DNA from: Chth-196 sp044376515
GTDB lineage: Bacteria > Verrucomicrobiota > Verrucomicrobiia > Chthoniobacterales > Chthoniobacteraceae
DNA length: 18,917 nucleotides
Reading direction: 5' to 3'
Assembly: GCA_044376515.1 (NCBI GenBank)
Contig: JBILKV010000076.1
Coordinates: forward strand, 1-18,917
Shown: piece by piece, positions 1-7,140 of the stretch
Layout of the letters: every line of letters begins with the position of its first letter
How positions within the stretch are numbered: position 1 is the first letter of the stretch
Notes under the pieces: generated by a model
What the model saw: only the letters and a program-made list of their open reading frames with translations
The model's database searches: none
What the model was told of the DNA's origin: nothing
Program-made: the position numbers and the translations under genes

Positions 1-990
1 CCCGCCCCCACCACGGGGGCCGGTCTCATCCACCGCCGCGAATTTCTACAGTCGGCAGCCGCCAGTCTCCTCGCGGGCGCCACCGCGGGCGCCGCAGGTG
101 GACGCCCCGCTTTTGCAGCCGAACAGGCGGCTTCCGAGACGCTGGTCACCCAGCTGTTTCGTTCCCTCAACGACCAGCAGCGCGGCCTGATCTGCAGGCC
201 CTTCGACGATCCGTTGCGTTCAAAAGTCAACAACAACTGGATGATCAACAAGTCCCAGAAGGAGGTACTCCACAACGACCAGCAGGATCTGGTCCGGCAG
301 ATCTTTATGGCGCTCCATTCACCCGAGTACGCCCAGCGCGTCTTCGACCAGGTCGTCCACGACTCGGAGGGCGACGGATTCGCGGCTGGAACCGCCGTTG
401 CCCTGTTCGGCGAACCAGGGACCGGAAAGTTCGAGTTTGTACTGACCGGCAGGCACTGCACCCGCCGCTGCGATGGGGATTCGGTGGGGGGCGCCGCCTT
501 CGGAGGACCGATCTTTTACGGCCATGCCGCAAAGGGTTTTCGTGAGGACGCCCAACACACGGGAAACGTTTACTGGTATCAGGCGCAGCGCGCCAACCAG
601 GTCTTCTCCATGCTGGACGGCAAACAACGCGAAACGGCTCTGGTGGAGACCGTCAGAGCCGAGCGCGAAACCCAGACGGTCGCCCTGAGCGGTCGCAAAC
701 AGGGTTTGCCAGGCATTCCGATTTCCGCACTTGCGGCGGACCAGAAAGACATGGTCCGGGCGGTTCTTAAGGATGTCCTTGCCCCTTTCCGCAAGGAAGA
801 CGCGGCGGAATCCCTCCGCCTAATCGAACCGCAATTCGAATCACTCCACATGGCCTTCTGCAAGGGCATGGACATCGGTGGGGACGGCGTCTGGGACGTC
901 TGGCAGATCGAGGGTCCACAGATGCTCTGGCTTTTCCGCGGAGCGCCGCATGTCCACGTCTGGGTCCACGTGCGCGACTCCAAAGTTTAA
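1..990 (+). CDS. DUF3500 family protein, Tat-exported, 5' end outside window
   Basis: The frame is open from the first base, so the true start lies upstream of the window; an internal TTG near position 214 is not the start. Early in the visible part there is a twin-arginine leader: H-R-R-E-F-L followed by an Ala/Gly/Leu-rich hydrophobic stretch ending in A-F-A-A. This predicts folded export by the Tat system. The body carries segments I associate with DUF3500: FVLTGRH, then R-C-D-G-D-S, then AFGGPIFYGH, then a YWYQAQRANQ/LDGKQR region. The C-terminus has GDGVWDVWQIEGP and ends in HVHVWVHVRDSK, typical of this family. No enzymatic role is established for the family that I know of. The neighbour downstream is a secreted sulfatase on the same strand, 136 bp away, so a shared role outside the cytoplasm is possible but not shown. 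Confidence 0.85.
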   Translation, partial: PAPTTGAGLIHRREFLQSAAASLLAGATAGAAGGRPAFAAEQAASETLVTQLFRSLNDQQRGLICRPFDDPLRSKVNNNWMINKSQKEVLHNDQQDLVRQIFMALHSPEYAQRVFDQVVHDSEGDGFAAGTAVALFGEPGTGKFEFVLTGRHCTRRCDGDSVGGAAFGGPIFYGHAAKGFREDAQHTGNVYWYQAQRANQVFSMLDGKQRETALVETVRAERETQTVALSGRKQGLPGIPISALAADQKDMVRAVLKDVLAPFRKEDAAESLRLIEPQFESLHMAFCKGMDIGGDGVWDVWQIEGPQMLWLFRGAPHVHVWVHVRDSKV

Positions 991-1126
991 GTGGTGGTTG
1001 CTCTCGATCACGCCACCGCTCCCCCCCGCGCGGGCCGACCCGCTATAGGACGGCCCCATAAGACGGCCCCGATAAGGGACAGGCAGTTCTGGCACCCCCA
1101 CCGTTCACCAGCCGCCCTCCGTTACC

Positions 1127-2623
1127 ATGAGAAAAACCCACCCGATCCTCGCGCCTCTCTTGGGCGCAATGATGTGCTTCGGCGCGTTTGGCCAGACGGA
1201 GGCGGCGCAGAAGCCCAACATCATTGTGATCCTCGCGGATGATCTGGGCTGGAACGAACTGGGCTGCTACGGACAGCAAAAAATCCGCACGCCAAACCTG
1301 GACAGACTCGCCGCCGAGGGCCAGCGCTGGACGCAGTTTTACTCGGGCGCTCCCACGTGCTCGGCCTCGCGCAACGTGCTTCTCACCGGGCGCCATACCG
1401 GCGGCGTAACCGTTCAGGACCTCAAACGCGCGGACCCGAAGGAAACGCCGCACGACCTCCGTGGCGACTGGCCGATGGCAGCCGAGACCTACACCATCCA
1501 CCGGGCGCTGGCAGCCGCCGGTTACACCACGGCGGCCTTCGGCAAATGGGGGATGGGAGAGTACGGAAGCCCAGGCGCTCCAGACCGCCATGGAGTCCAA
1601 ACATTCTTTGGCTACACCGACCACCGGATGTGCCACACTTTCTACCCGCCCTTCCTTTGGAAGGACGGGGTTAAAATTCCGATCAACACACCCGGCGTAC
1701 CCGGCCATGCACGGCAACCAGAGGGAGAGGTGAAGGCCGACACCTACCGCGGTCAAAAGCACGCGTCCGAGGCGATTCTCGAGGAGGCACTGGAATTTGT
1801 CTCTACGGCCGCGGGAGCATCCACACCGTTCTTCCTGTACTATTGCCCGCTGGAGCCCCATGTGGCCATGCAACCCCCACAGCAATGGGTCGATGCCTAC
1901 CCTGAGGAATGGGATGCCGCGCCCTACCGGGGCGAAAACGGCTACCTGCCGCACCCACGCCCACGCGCCGCTTACGCCGCGACCATCTCCTTCCTAGACG
2001 ACCACGTCGGCCAACTGATGCGCAGGCTCAGAGAGACCGGCGCAGACAAGAATACCTTGGTCGTCTTCACCAGCGACAACGGCACGACCCACGACGTCGG
2101 CGGGGTGGACCATCAGTTCTTTGATTCGGTTTCGGCGCTGCGTGGGCTCAAGGGGCAACTCCATGAGGGCGGCATCCGCGTGCCCACCCTGTTTTGGTGG
2201 CCCGGCAAGGTCGGGGCCTCGAAAGTGGTCGCACAACCCGGGTACTCCGCCGACCTCATGCCCACCCTCTGTGCGCTCACTGGCGCCGATCCGGGAAGTC
2301 CTTACGGAGAAAACCTGCTTCCGGTTGTACTCGGGGAAAAAGAATCTCTCGAACCAAGGAAACCCATGGTCTGGACCGGTGGCGCCTACGGCGGTCAGGT
2401 CGCGGTGCGTATCGGAGACATGAAGGCTATCCGCCGCCAGCTGTTTAAAGGCGCGAAAGGGGGCCCCTTGGGCTGGGAGGTGTACGATCTGTCTAAGGAT
2501 GCCGCCGAGAAGACAGATCTGGCGTCCACTCGCCACGACATCATCGACGCGGCGTTGGATGTCCTGAAACGGGAATACAAGCGGTCGGAGCCGTTCCGCG
2601 AGCTTGCCGTTTTTGAACACTGA
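1127..2623 (+). CDS. secreted arylsulfatase (sulfatase family S1)
   Basis: A 498-residue sulfatase, hydrolysing sulfate esters, probably of a polysaccharide or glycan. Residues 1-27 form a signal peptide (basic start, hydrophobic core, ending near TEAAQ), so it acts in the periplasm or outside. Visible active-site parts: NIIVILADD with metal ligands D38-D39, the formylglycine motif C78-S-A-S-R82 followed by LLTGRH, the FGKWGMG lysine K140, H245 in EPHVAM, the D317-N318 metal pair in TSDNG, and K342 in the LKGQLHEGGIRVP block. The motif is the C-x-A-x-R form rather than the commoner C-x-P-x-R. It must be matured by a formylglycine-generating enzyme, not present here. Length is normal for the family. 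The start is preceded by no clear Shine-Dalgarno. Substrate cannot be told from sequence alone. Confidence 0.93.
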   Translation: MRKTHPILAPLLGAMMCFGAFGQTEAAQKPNIIVILADDLGWNELGCYGQQKIRTPNLDRLAAEGQRWTQFYSGAPTCSASRNVLLTGRHTGGVTVQDLKRADPKETPHDLRGDWPMAAETYTIHRALAAAGYTTAAFGKWGMGEYGSPGAPDRHGVQTFFGYTDHRMCHTFYPPFLWKDGVKIPINTPGVPGHARQPEGEVKADTYRGQKHASEAILEEALEFVSTAAGASTPFFLYYCPLEPHVAMQPPQQWVDAYPEEWDAAPYRGENGYLPHPRPRAAYAATISFLDDHVGQLMRRLRETGADKNTLVVFTSDNGTTHDVGGVDHQFFDSVSALRGLKGQLHEGGIRVPTLFWWPGKVGASKVVAQPGYSADLMPTLCALTGADPGSPYGENLLPVVLGEKESLEPRKPMVWTGGAYGGQVAVRIGDMKAIRRQLFKGAKGGPLGWEVYDLSKDAAEKTDLASTRHDIIDAALDVLKREYKRSEPFRELAVFEH

Positions 2624-2634
2624 CCGTCGGTCAG
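2620..2634 (+). terminator. hairpin over the sulfatase stop codon
   Basis: Perfect 6-bp stem CTGACC / GGTCAG with loop GTC; the stop codon TGA lies in the left arm. There is no T-run after it, so it is not a standard intrinsic terminator; it may only slow 3' decay. Confidence 0.3.
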
Positions 2635-2931
2635 CCCAAGCGCTGATTGATCACGCACCTCACGCCAGAGCACGGAGGACGCAGAGACTGCCCCATGAGC
2701 CACCAACACCGCTGCGTCCGCCGTCCCTCAAATCTGCGCACACTTCAAGGTGAAGGCTTCCACCGAGACGCACGCCTCCTCAAATGGAGCTGCGGCCGCG
2801 GAATCCGTAGGGAGTGAACTGACAAGGCGGACACACAAATTTGCGCCCGTCTGCGTCCTTCTAAATTTCTAGACTCCGCTCCGTTTCAGGACCTTCAGCC
2901 CCGGTTCGGCGCCCTCCGAGAGGGTTGCGGG
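2624..2931. other. 308-bp intergenic region with an inverted repeat
   Basis: No convincing gene on either strand. An imperfect inverted repeat is seen: ACGGAGGACGCAG at 2672-2684 and CTGCGTCCGCCGT at 2712-2724 (12 of 13 pair, 27-nt loop). A further CTGCGTCCTT lies at 2851-2860. Repetition of this word in one spacer suggests the remains of a small interspersed or mobile repeat. At 2912-2924 there is a small CCCTC-CGA-GAGGG hairpin just after the end of the minus-strand gene, with no T-run. Confidence 0.5.
2672..2724. repeat. inverted repeat, possible small interspersed element
   Basis: Two 13-nt arms that pair with one mismatch around a 27-nt loop, containing the words GGACGCAG and CTGCGTCC. 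The arm sequence recurs at 2851-2860. Nothing in the loop codes for a protein. Whether it is dispersed in the genome cannot be judged from one window. Confidence 0.4.
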
Positions 2932-3420
2932 CTACTTGAGGTCACCATGAAGGCCGGCCTTGTGGAGCGCGTTGGAGAGCTCTTGCGTGCTGAAATCGCC
3001 ATCCACCTTGAAGGATGTTGCCCCTTTGGTCGCGGTGTGGCCTGTCACACCGGCCACCGACAGCACGGCTTCCTCGGCGGCGGTCACGCATTTCCCGCAG
3101 CACAGATGCAAACTGTTCACGGTTATTGACTTAACCTTGCGATCTACCACCGCTGGCGCAACTGCACCCACCCCATAGTAGCCGTTCTTCACGAGGGACT
3201 CGGCGGCCAGTTTCGCCGTCGCCTCGTCCTTGGCGGTGATGGTCACCTTCCCTTTGTCGGTCTTCGCCGCGGCTCCCTCCACCTTGGCGACCGCCTCTAC
3301 AATACCGGTGTCACACTTTTTGCAGCAGTTGTGCACTCCCGTCAGGACCACATTAGATTCGGCGACGAGCGAAAACGCGGAGACAAGCGAAATACCGGCA
3401 ACGAGCAGGGGTGTTTTCAT
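2932..3420 (-). CDS. secreted protein with two heavy-metal-associated-like repeats
   Basis: A 162-residue protein with an N-terminal signal peptide (about residues 1-20, hydrophobic, ending SLVAES). It is built of two similar halves. The first has H30-N-C32-C33-K-K-C36 and the second H105-L-C107-C108-G-K-C111; each is followed by an acidic helix with an AVxxVxG-like pattern and a strand rich in Thr and Lys. The layout matches a tandem of HMA (ferredoxin-like) folds, but the site is H-x-C-C-x-x-C instead of the usual M-x-C-x-x-C. A role in binding Cu, Zn or another soft metal outside the cytoplasm is an inference. It follows the TPR gene on the same strand after 113 bp, with a hairpin between, so it may or may not be cotranscribed. 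No P-type ATPase or metal regulator is adjacent. Confidence 0.78.
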   Translation of the reverse strand: MKTPLLVAGISLVSAFSLVAESNVVLTGVHNCCKKCDTGIVEAVAKVEGAAAKTDKGKVTITAKDEATAKLAAESLVKNGYYGVGAVAPAVVDRKVKSITVNSLHLCCGKCVTAAEEAVLSVAGVTGHTATKGATSFKVDGDFSTQELSNALHKAGLHGDLK

Positions 3421-3499
3421 AGGCCGCCATCGCTACACAGACGCGGCCCGAAAGAAAGCCGATTTTTCTAGCCCTCAACGCGGCAACGCAGAAGACGGA

Positions 3500-3520
3500 C
3501 GGCCGCACTGAAAGCGGCCG
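3500..3520 (-). terminator. hairpin after the TPR gene, possible terminator
   Basis: Seven-base stem CGGCCGC / GCGGCCG with a 7-nt loop, about 14 bp past the TPR stop codon on the minus strand. The following minus-strand bases (TCCGTCTTC) are only moderately T-rich, so termination would be weak. Confidence 0.4.
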
Positions 3521-3533
3521 CCAACAGCCCCCC

Positions 3534-4952
3534 CTAACCGTAGCTCGACTCCACGCGCTTTGCGACGTCAAGATACCCGTAATCCGCCTCGTAAACTTCC
3601 TTCAAACAGGCGAGACAGTCGGTCTGGTTTCCCAATCGTTCATGCAACAGGGCGAGACGATACAGGGCGTCCTTCTTGGCGACGTCCATCACCGGCATTT
3701 CCGCAACAGCCGCCTTGTACTGCTGAACAGCCATGTCGTTCATCCCCTTTTCCTCGTAACACCGGCCCAGCAAACTGATCGCCCTTAGACGCACATTTGG
3801 ATTTTGACGGGCACGCTGCAGTTCTGGGATCGCCTCAGTGTACTGCCCGACGCTCATCATCCGCTCGCCCAGTTCGAAACGCAGCTGGAGGTCGGTGGGA
3901 TTTCGGTCCACGCGCTTGCGCGCATCCGTGATCTGGGCCGAGTCGCGTTCAATTTTGAGATTGGCCAGTTGCTCGCGGTAGGTGGCGGCATCCGGATGCG
4001 CATCCCCCCCGGCAGCAAACCAATCCTCCAAAGCCTTGATGGAGTGATCCAGCTGCCGCATCACGAGGTCGGAATGCTTCCTCACCAGCGCCGGGTCACT
4101 CGAACCGTTCAACTGGTTGCAGTATCCAAACCACTGGACGGCCCCGGCCAAGTCCTCCGCCGCACCCGTCTGCTCCAAACGAAGTTCCATCAACTGCGCA
4201 ATCTGGCGCACCACCTCGACGTTCTGGGGCTGCGTCTCGTACTGCTGACTCAGCTCGCCAAGCTGTGCATCAATGGTTCCCAGATCCTTGAAGGTCCTTC
4301 CCTTCTGTTCCAAAGACTTGGCCTCGTCCTTGTCCTTGATGAGATCCCGGTAGCTTTTGGCCGTTTCCCAACCACCTTGCTTCATGGTGAGCATCGCCGC
4401 CGTATCTTTGGCTCGCTTCAAGGCCGTCAGGTCGGAGGGGTCGACTTCAGAAATCCGGTTGAAAATTTGCAGGGCCAAATCCGGGTTCTCCGTCGAGAAG
4501 TAGAGGTCCCCGAGTTCGTGCAGCACCTTGGTGTCCTTGGGATTGCCCTTCGCCAACGTTTCCAGAGCGAAAACAGCGATCTCGGGAAAACCTGCAGCGA
4601 TTGCCGCGTCCTTGAGCCGGTTGTTGGCGGCCACGTTAAAAGGATCCGCCTCGAGGATGCGTTCTGAATTTTCCATCGCCGCCAGCGGGTCCTTTTTTAC
4701 GGCGCCGCCCCCCGCCAAGGAAACGGAAGAAAGGCTTCCAAAAAAACTGCTGCTGCCCTTTTTCCCGTCGTTTTTCGAAATGGCCGCGGAGCGAAGCATC
4801 TTGCGGCCCTCAAGGAACCCGGGAGCTTCCTTCAACACATTCTGTAAAAGAGAAATTGCGTACCCATAGTTCTTCAACTCGGCGGCACTCTTCGCCTTGA
4901 TCCAAAGCGCGCGCGCCTTGTCGGGCAGTTCTTTTTCTGAGCAAATGGCCAT
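3534..4952 (-). CDS. tetratricopeptide-repeat protein
   Basis: A 472-residue protein starting MAICSEKELPDKARALW. The frame stays open to 5030, but the extension (MECVSFCAGG...) is Cys/Ser-rich and unlike the rest, so the ATG at 4952 is preferred. It has no signal peptide or membrane segment and should be cytoplasmic. TPR-type helices are seen around residues 10-45, 85-190 (KVLHELGDLYFSTENPDLALQ, then a PSDLTALKRA unit) and 340-450 (LRFELGERMMSVGQYTEAI, then LLGRCYEEKGMNDMAVQ, then LALLHERLGNQTDCL). A Ser/Gly-rich linker (about residues 60-80) separates the first helices from the main array. TPR proteins are scaffolds for other proteins; no catalytic motif is visible and the partner is unknown. 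The gene downstream on the same strand is the double metal-motif protein. Confidence 0.85.
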   Translation of the reverse strand: MAICSEKELPDKARALWIKAKSAAELKNYGYAISLLQNVLKEAPGFLEGRKMLRSAAISKNDGKKGSSSFFGSLSSVSLAGGGAVKKDPLAAMENSERILEADPFNVAANNRLKDAAIAAGFPEIAVFALETLAKGNPKDTKVLHELGDLYFSTENPDLALQIFNRISEVDPSDLTALKRAKDTAAMLTMKQGGWETAKSYRDLIKDKDEAKSLEQKGRTFKDLGTIDAQLGELSQQYETQPQNVEVVRQIAQLMELRLEQTGAAEDLAGAVQWFGYCNQLNGSSDPALVRKHSDLVMRQLDHSIKALEDWFAAGGDAHPDAATYREQLANLKIERDSAQITDARKRVDRNPTDLQLRFELGERMMSVGQYTEAIPELQRARQNPNVRLRAISLLGRCYEEKGMNDMAVQQYKAAVAEMPVMDVAKKDALYRLALLHERLGNQTDCLACLKEVYEADYGYLDVAKRVESSYG

Positions 4953-5775
4953 AAGGGGGACTTTCGATTCTACGCTTTCCTTCGCTGAAAGCCAGCACAA
5001 GCCTCCTGCGCAAAACGACACGCATTCCATTCCCGATGGAGCCCATCCATGCGGCCGCCCCAGTCACCCACGCGCCGTCGGTCTGGGCCCCTCCTCATAC
5101 CAACTCTCAATGCTAACCGGAGTGTTTCCGCCCCGAAAGGGGAGGCCACTCGCAGCCCATGGCAACGCCGTGGGTTTGATCCGTTCTAAAACATGAAGCC
5201 CAAGGGGCGCCCCATGAGGAAGCCACGCTTTCGGATGGACCGGGCAGGTGACTGTGCCCTTTCAGGGCGTATTCTTTTTTGGGGACGGTTTTCCCATGGC
5301 GTTGCCATGGGCTGAAAGAGAAATGCCCCTTGCGGGGCGTCAGATTTGGCGAAAATCCGCGCCGCTTTTCTCAACAAGGCGGAACGGTTAATTCACGGGG
5401 TTCCCATCGCTAATAATCCAGAAAACTCAGATACGTGGTATCAAACGGTTAAGCACCGCCCCTGCGCACTCCCTCGGCATTGAAAATGCCGGAAAATGGT
5501 GGCCATACCCACCGCCCTTTTGACTCCCAAAAGTGCGTCACGCCATTTGCCTCCGCAGGCAGCGACCGTCTCAGCCCCCCCTCACCTGGCTGTCCATTCC
5601 CGCCCCGCGAGGCTGGCAGATCCCCTTGTGGCGCAGGCCTTGGTCAACCAGTTTGAGAAATGACCGCGCCTTGAGGTTCCGGAGCCATCAACATCGATCC
5701 CGCCTTTTTAACCCTCTAGCAGGGAGGCATTAAAGATTCCCGCCAACCATGCGGGTCGTGTTTAGCGTTTCAAAA
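4953..5775. other. gene-free region with hairpin block
   Basis: About 820 bp with no reading frame I can support; the open frames here are shadows of palindromes or lack family features. It holds the hairpin block at 5128-5338 (listed separately). Further along are a perfect hairpin CGGCATT-GAA-AATGCCG at 5475-5491 and CTTTTG-ACTCC-CAAAAG at 5517-5533. The stretch 5534-5775 may hold decayed coding sequence, but I could not recognise any family in it. A sulfatase pseudogene starts at its right end. Confidence 0.6.
5128..5338. repeat. cluster of six GC-rich palindromes, REP/BIME-like
   Basis: Six short hairpins in about 210 bp: CCCC-GAAA-GGGG (5131-5142); CCCATGGC-AAC-GCCGTGGG (5156-5174); GGGGCGCCCC (5204-5213); GCCCT-TTC-AGGGC (5256-5268); CCCATGGC-GTT-GCCATGGG (5293-5311); GCCCC-TTGC-GGGGC (5325-5338). 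The second and fifth are inverted copies of each other, each followed or preceded by one of the shorter GC hairpins, so the block looks like two units facing each other. This resembles REP/BIME elements spread by RAYT transposases, or non-autonomous relatives of other elements; no transposase is in the window. Confidence 0.65.
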
Positions 5776-6029
5776 ATGACGCGTCTGTTTGGGCGGCTTT
5801 TAAATCTGCTGCTCTGGCACCCGTGGGCCGCATGCGCTGCACGGACTGAACGCCTCCCAACATGGTAGTGTTCCTCGCAGCGGACATAGGCTGGGAGGAC
5901 TACGGGGGTTACGGCAACCCCGCCGTGCGCACCCGCGACATTGACGCGCCCGCGGCGAAAGGCAGGTGATACGCCCGGGCGTTTTTGACTGCAAGCAGCC
6001 GCATTCCCAGCCGCTCCAGCATGCACGCT
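5776..6029 (+). pseudogene. broken sulfatase, N-terminal remnant
   Basis: From the ATG at 5776 the frame gives a signal-peptide-like start (MTRLFGRLLNLLLW... to ACAARTE), ending at TAG. Switching frame at about 5856 gives PNMVVFLAADIGWEDYGGYG, then NPAVRTRDIDAPAAKG, a TGA at 5967-5969, then YARAFLTASSRIPSRSSM. This aligns by eye with the start of a sulfatase (LADDIGWEDYG, TPNID, LAAKG, RAFLTASSCSPSRSSM). Damage: one frameshift, one in-frame stop, the first metal Asp changed to Ala, and the catalytic Cys (expected TGC or TGT) now CGC, Arg, at 6000-6002. Beyond about 6030 I could not follow the sulfatase, so the rest is deleted or unrecognisable. It is not a copy of the intact sulfatase at 1127, whose sequence differs. 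Confidence 0.82.
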
Positions 6030-6203
6030 TTCGAGCCCGAACCGACTCGTCTCCGTCGGCAAAAAAGCCCTCCTCCAAATATTCCACCGTGCAGCCCGGG
6101 ATCTGGCAATCGAACCCGTTGCCATTAGCGCTCCGAAGGACCCGCGAAAAATGAGGTGCTCCCCCCCATGCCACCAAATACGAGGCAGGCTTTGCCCGAC
6201 CAA

Positions 6204-7073
6204 TCAACTGAGGATCAGCCCCGTGGCGGGAGATTCGGTGAGGATGATTTTTCCGTCACCTTTGAGCGTCGCGGTGATGTCAAGGAGCCGGAAGAGCGCA
6301 AGCGCGACCTCCGGTTCGCTTTGAATGCTCGCCAGGGCACGCCCCACAATCTCGGGGCGGACGGCCTGGGCCTGGCCCAGCCTTTGGGACGCCTGTTTGT
6401 CCGCTTCCGAATGGATGATCGCAACGGTGTTGTCCCCCGCCTGTTTCATGGCCGCAGTAACCTGACGGAGCCGGTTGACCACCTTACGCTGGATCTCCGC
6501 AATCATCCCCTGATCCCTGAAGGCGACCTTCCGGATGTAAGTGGAACCCAGCGCAAAACCCCATTGCGAAGAGGTGGGCGAGACCTCCTCGCGCACCTTG
6601 CGTGAAAGCGCATCACGGTCTTCGAGAAGCACGTCCAGCTTGAGGTTGGATAGCTGTTTGACCACGGCCGTGGCCACGTTTGCATTGAGCGACCCCATCG
6701 GCGAGGAGTTGCGAAACAAAAAGGCTTCCGGATCGTTCACGTACATCTCAAACCAGACGCCCACCCCCATCGGCGCTCCTTCCTCCGAATTGACCAACTG
6801 GTTGCGCAGGTAGGATTGGAAGAGTTGCGTGCTCACTATGTAGGACTTTCCAAAAAGCGGGAACAGCAGGGCCTTCAGCCCAAAGTGAAGCGGCGGAAAA
6901 ATCAGGCCCGGTTCCTCCACCCTGCCCACCACCTTCCCAAAGAACGTGTAGACCACCACCGTCCGTTCGGGCAGCACCCGCCACAGTTCGAGAGCGGTTC
7001 CCAGAAATGCGATCAGGGGCACGCCGATGAAGGCAATCATCAGGCCGGAGATTAAAGAGACGGGAAAGGACAT
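6204..7073 (-). CDS. SPFH/band-7 membrane protein (second of a pair)
   Basis: A 289-residue protein with an N-terminal membrane segment (about residues 5-28, LISGLMIAFIGVPLIAFLG) followed by an SPFH-like domain: VVVYTFFGKVVGRVEEPGL with the IFPPLHFG turn, a strand region VGVWFEMYVNDPEAFLF, and a helix with VVKQLSNLKLDVLLEDRDAL. The second half is a long helical region (AEIQRKVVNRLRQVTAAMK, SEADKQASQRLGQAQA) as in HflC, stomatin and flotillin relatives, which form large membrane-bound rings around proteases or lipid domains. It lies 67 bp after another SPFH gene on the same strand, as HflK and HflC do, so a two-subunit complex is likely. No FtsH gene is nearby. The exact subfamily is not settled. 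Confidence 0.82.
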   Translation of the reverse strand: MSFPVSLISGLMIAFIGVPLIAFLGTALELWRVLPERTVVVYTFFGKVVGRVEEPGLIFPPLHFGLKALLFPLFGKSYIVSTQLFQSYLRNQLVNSEEGAPMGVGVWFEMYVNDPEAFLFRNSSPMGSLNANVATAVVKQLSNLKLDVLLEDRDALSRKVREEVSPTSSQWGFALGSTYIRKVAFRDQGMIAEIQRKVVNRLRQVTAAMKQAGDNTVAIIHSEADKQASQRLGQAQAVRPEIVGRALASIQSEPEVALALFRLLDITATLKGDGKIILTESPATGLILS

Positions 7074-7140
7074 GGCGGTTGGCGGTTTTACGGTTTGCTC
7101 AGCGCTTCGGGTCTTTGGGCGGAGGCCGGCTCCGGACGCT

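Noticed and set aside
1042..1078. Short near-repeat of ATAAGACGGCCCC after the DUF3500 gene
   Set aside because: Only two imperfect copies of about 14 bp; too little to call an array, though it is also near a gene 3' end.
1043..1954. A 303-codon open frame on the minus strand
   Set aside because: Antisense to the intact sulfatase; composition is that of a shadow frame and no family features are seen.
4953..5030. N-terminal extension of the TPR protein
   Set aside because: A Cys/Ser-rich stretch that could be read as a signal peptide, but it lacks a proper hydrophobic core, and MAICSEKELP is a better start.
5186..5377. 63-codon open frame on the minus strand
   Set aside because: Entirely made of the palindromic block; its sequence is explained by the hairpins.
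5534..5730. Possible integrase-like words (GHFSNWLTKAC) on the minus strand
   Set aside because: Only a dozen residues with weak likeness; stops on both sides and no catalytic Arg-His-Arg-Tyr pattern.
5800..6207. Minus-strand frame with residues such as NGFDCQIPGCTVEYLEEGFF
   Set aside because: Looked protein-like for a short distance, but it overlaps the sulfatase remnant on the other strand and I could not tie it to any family.
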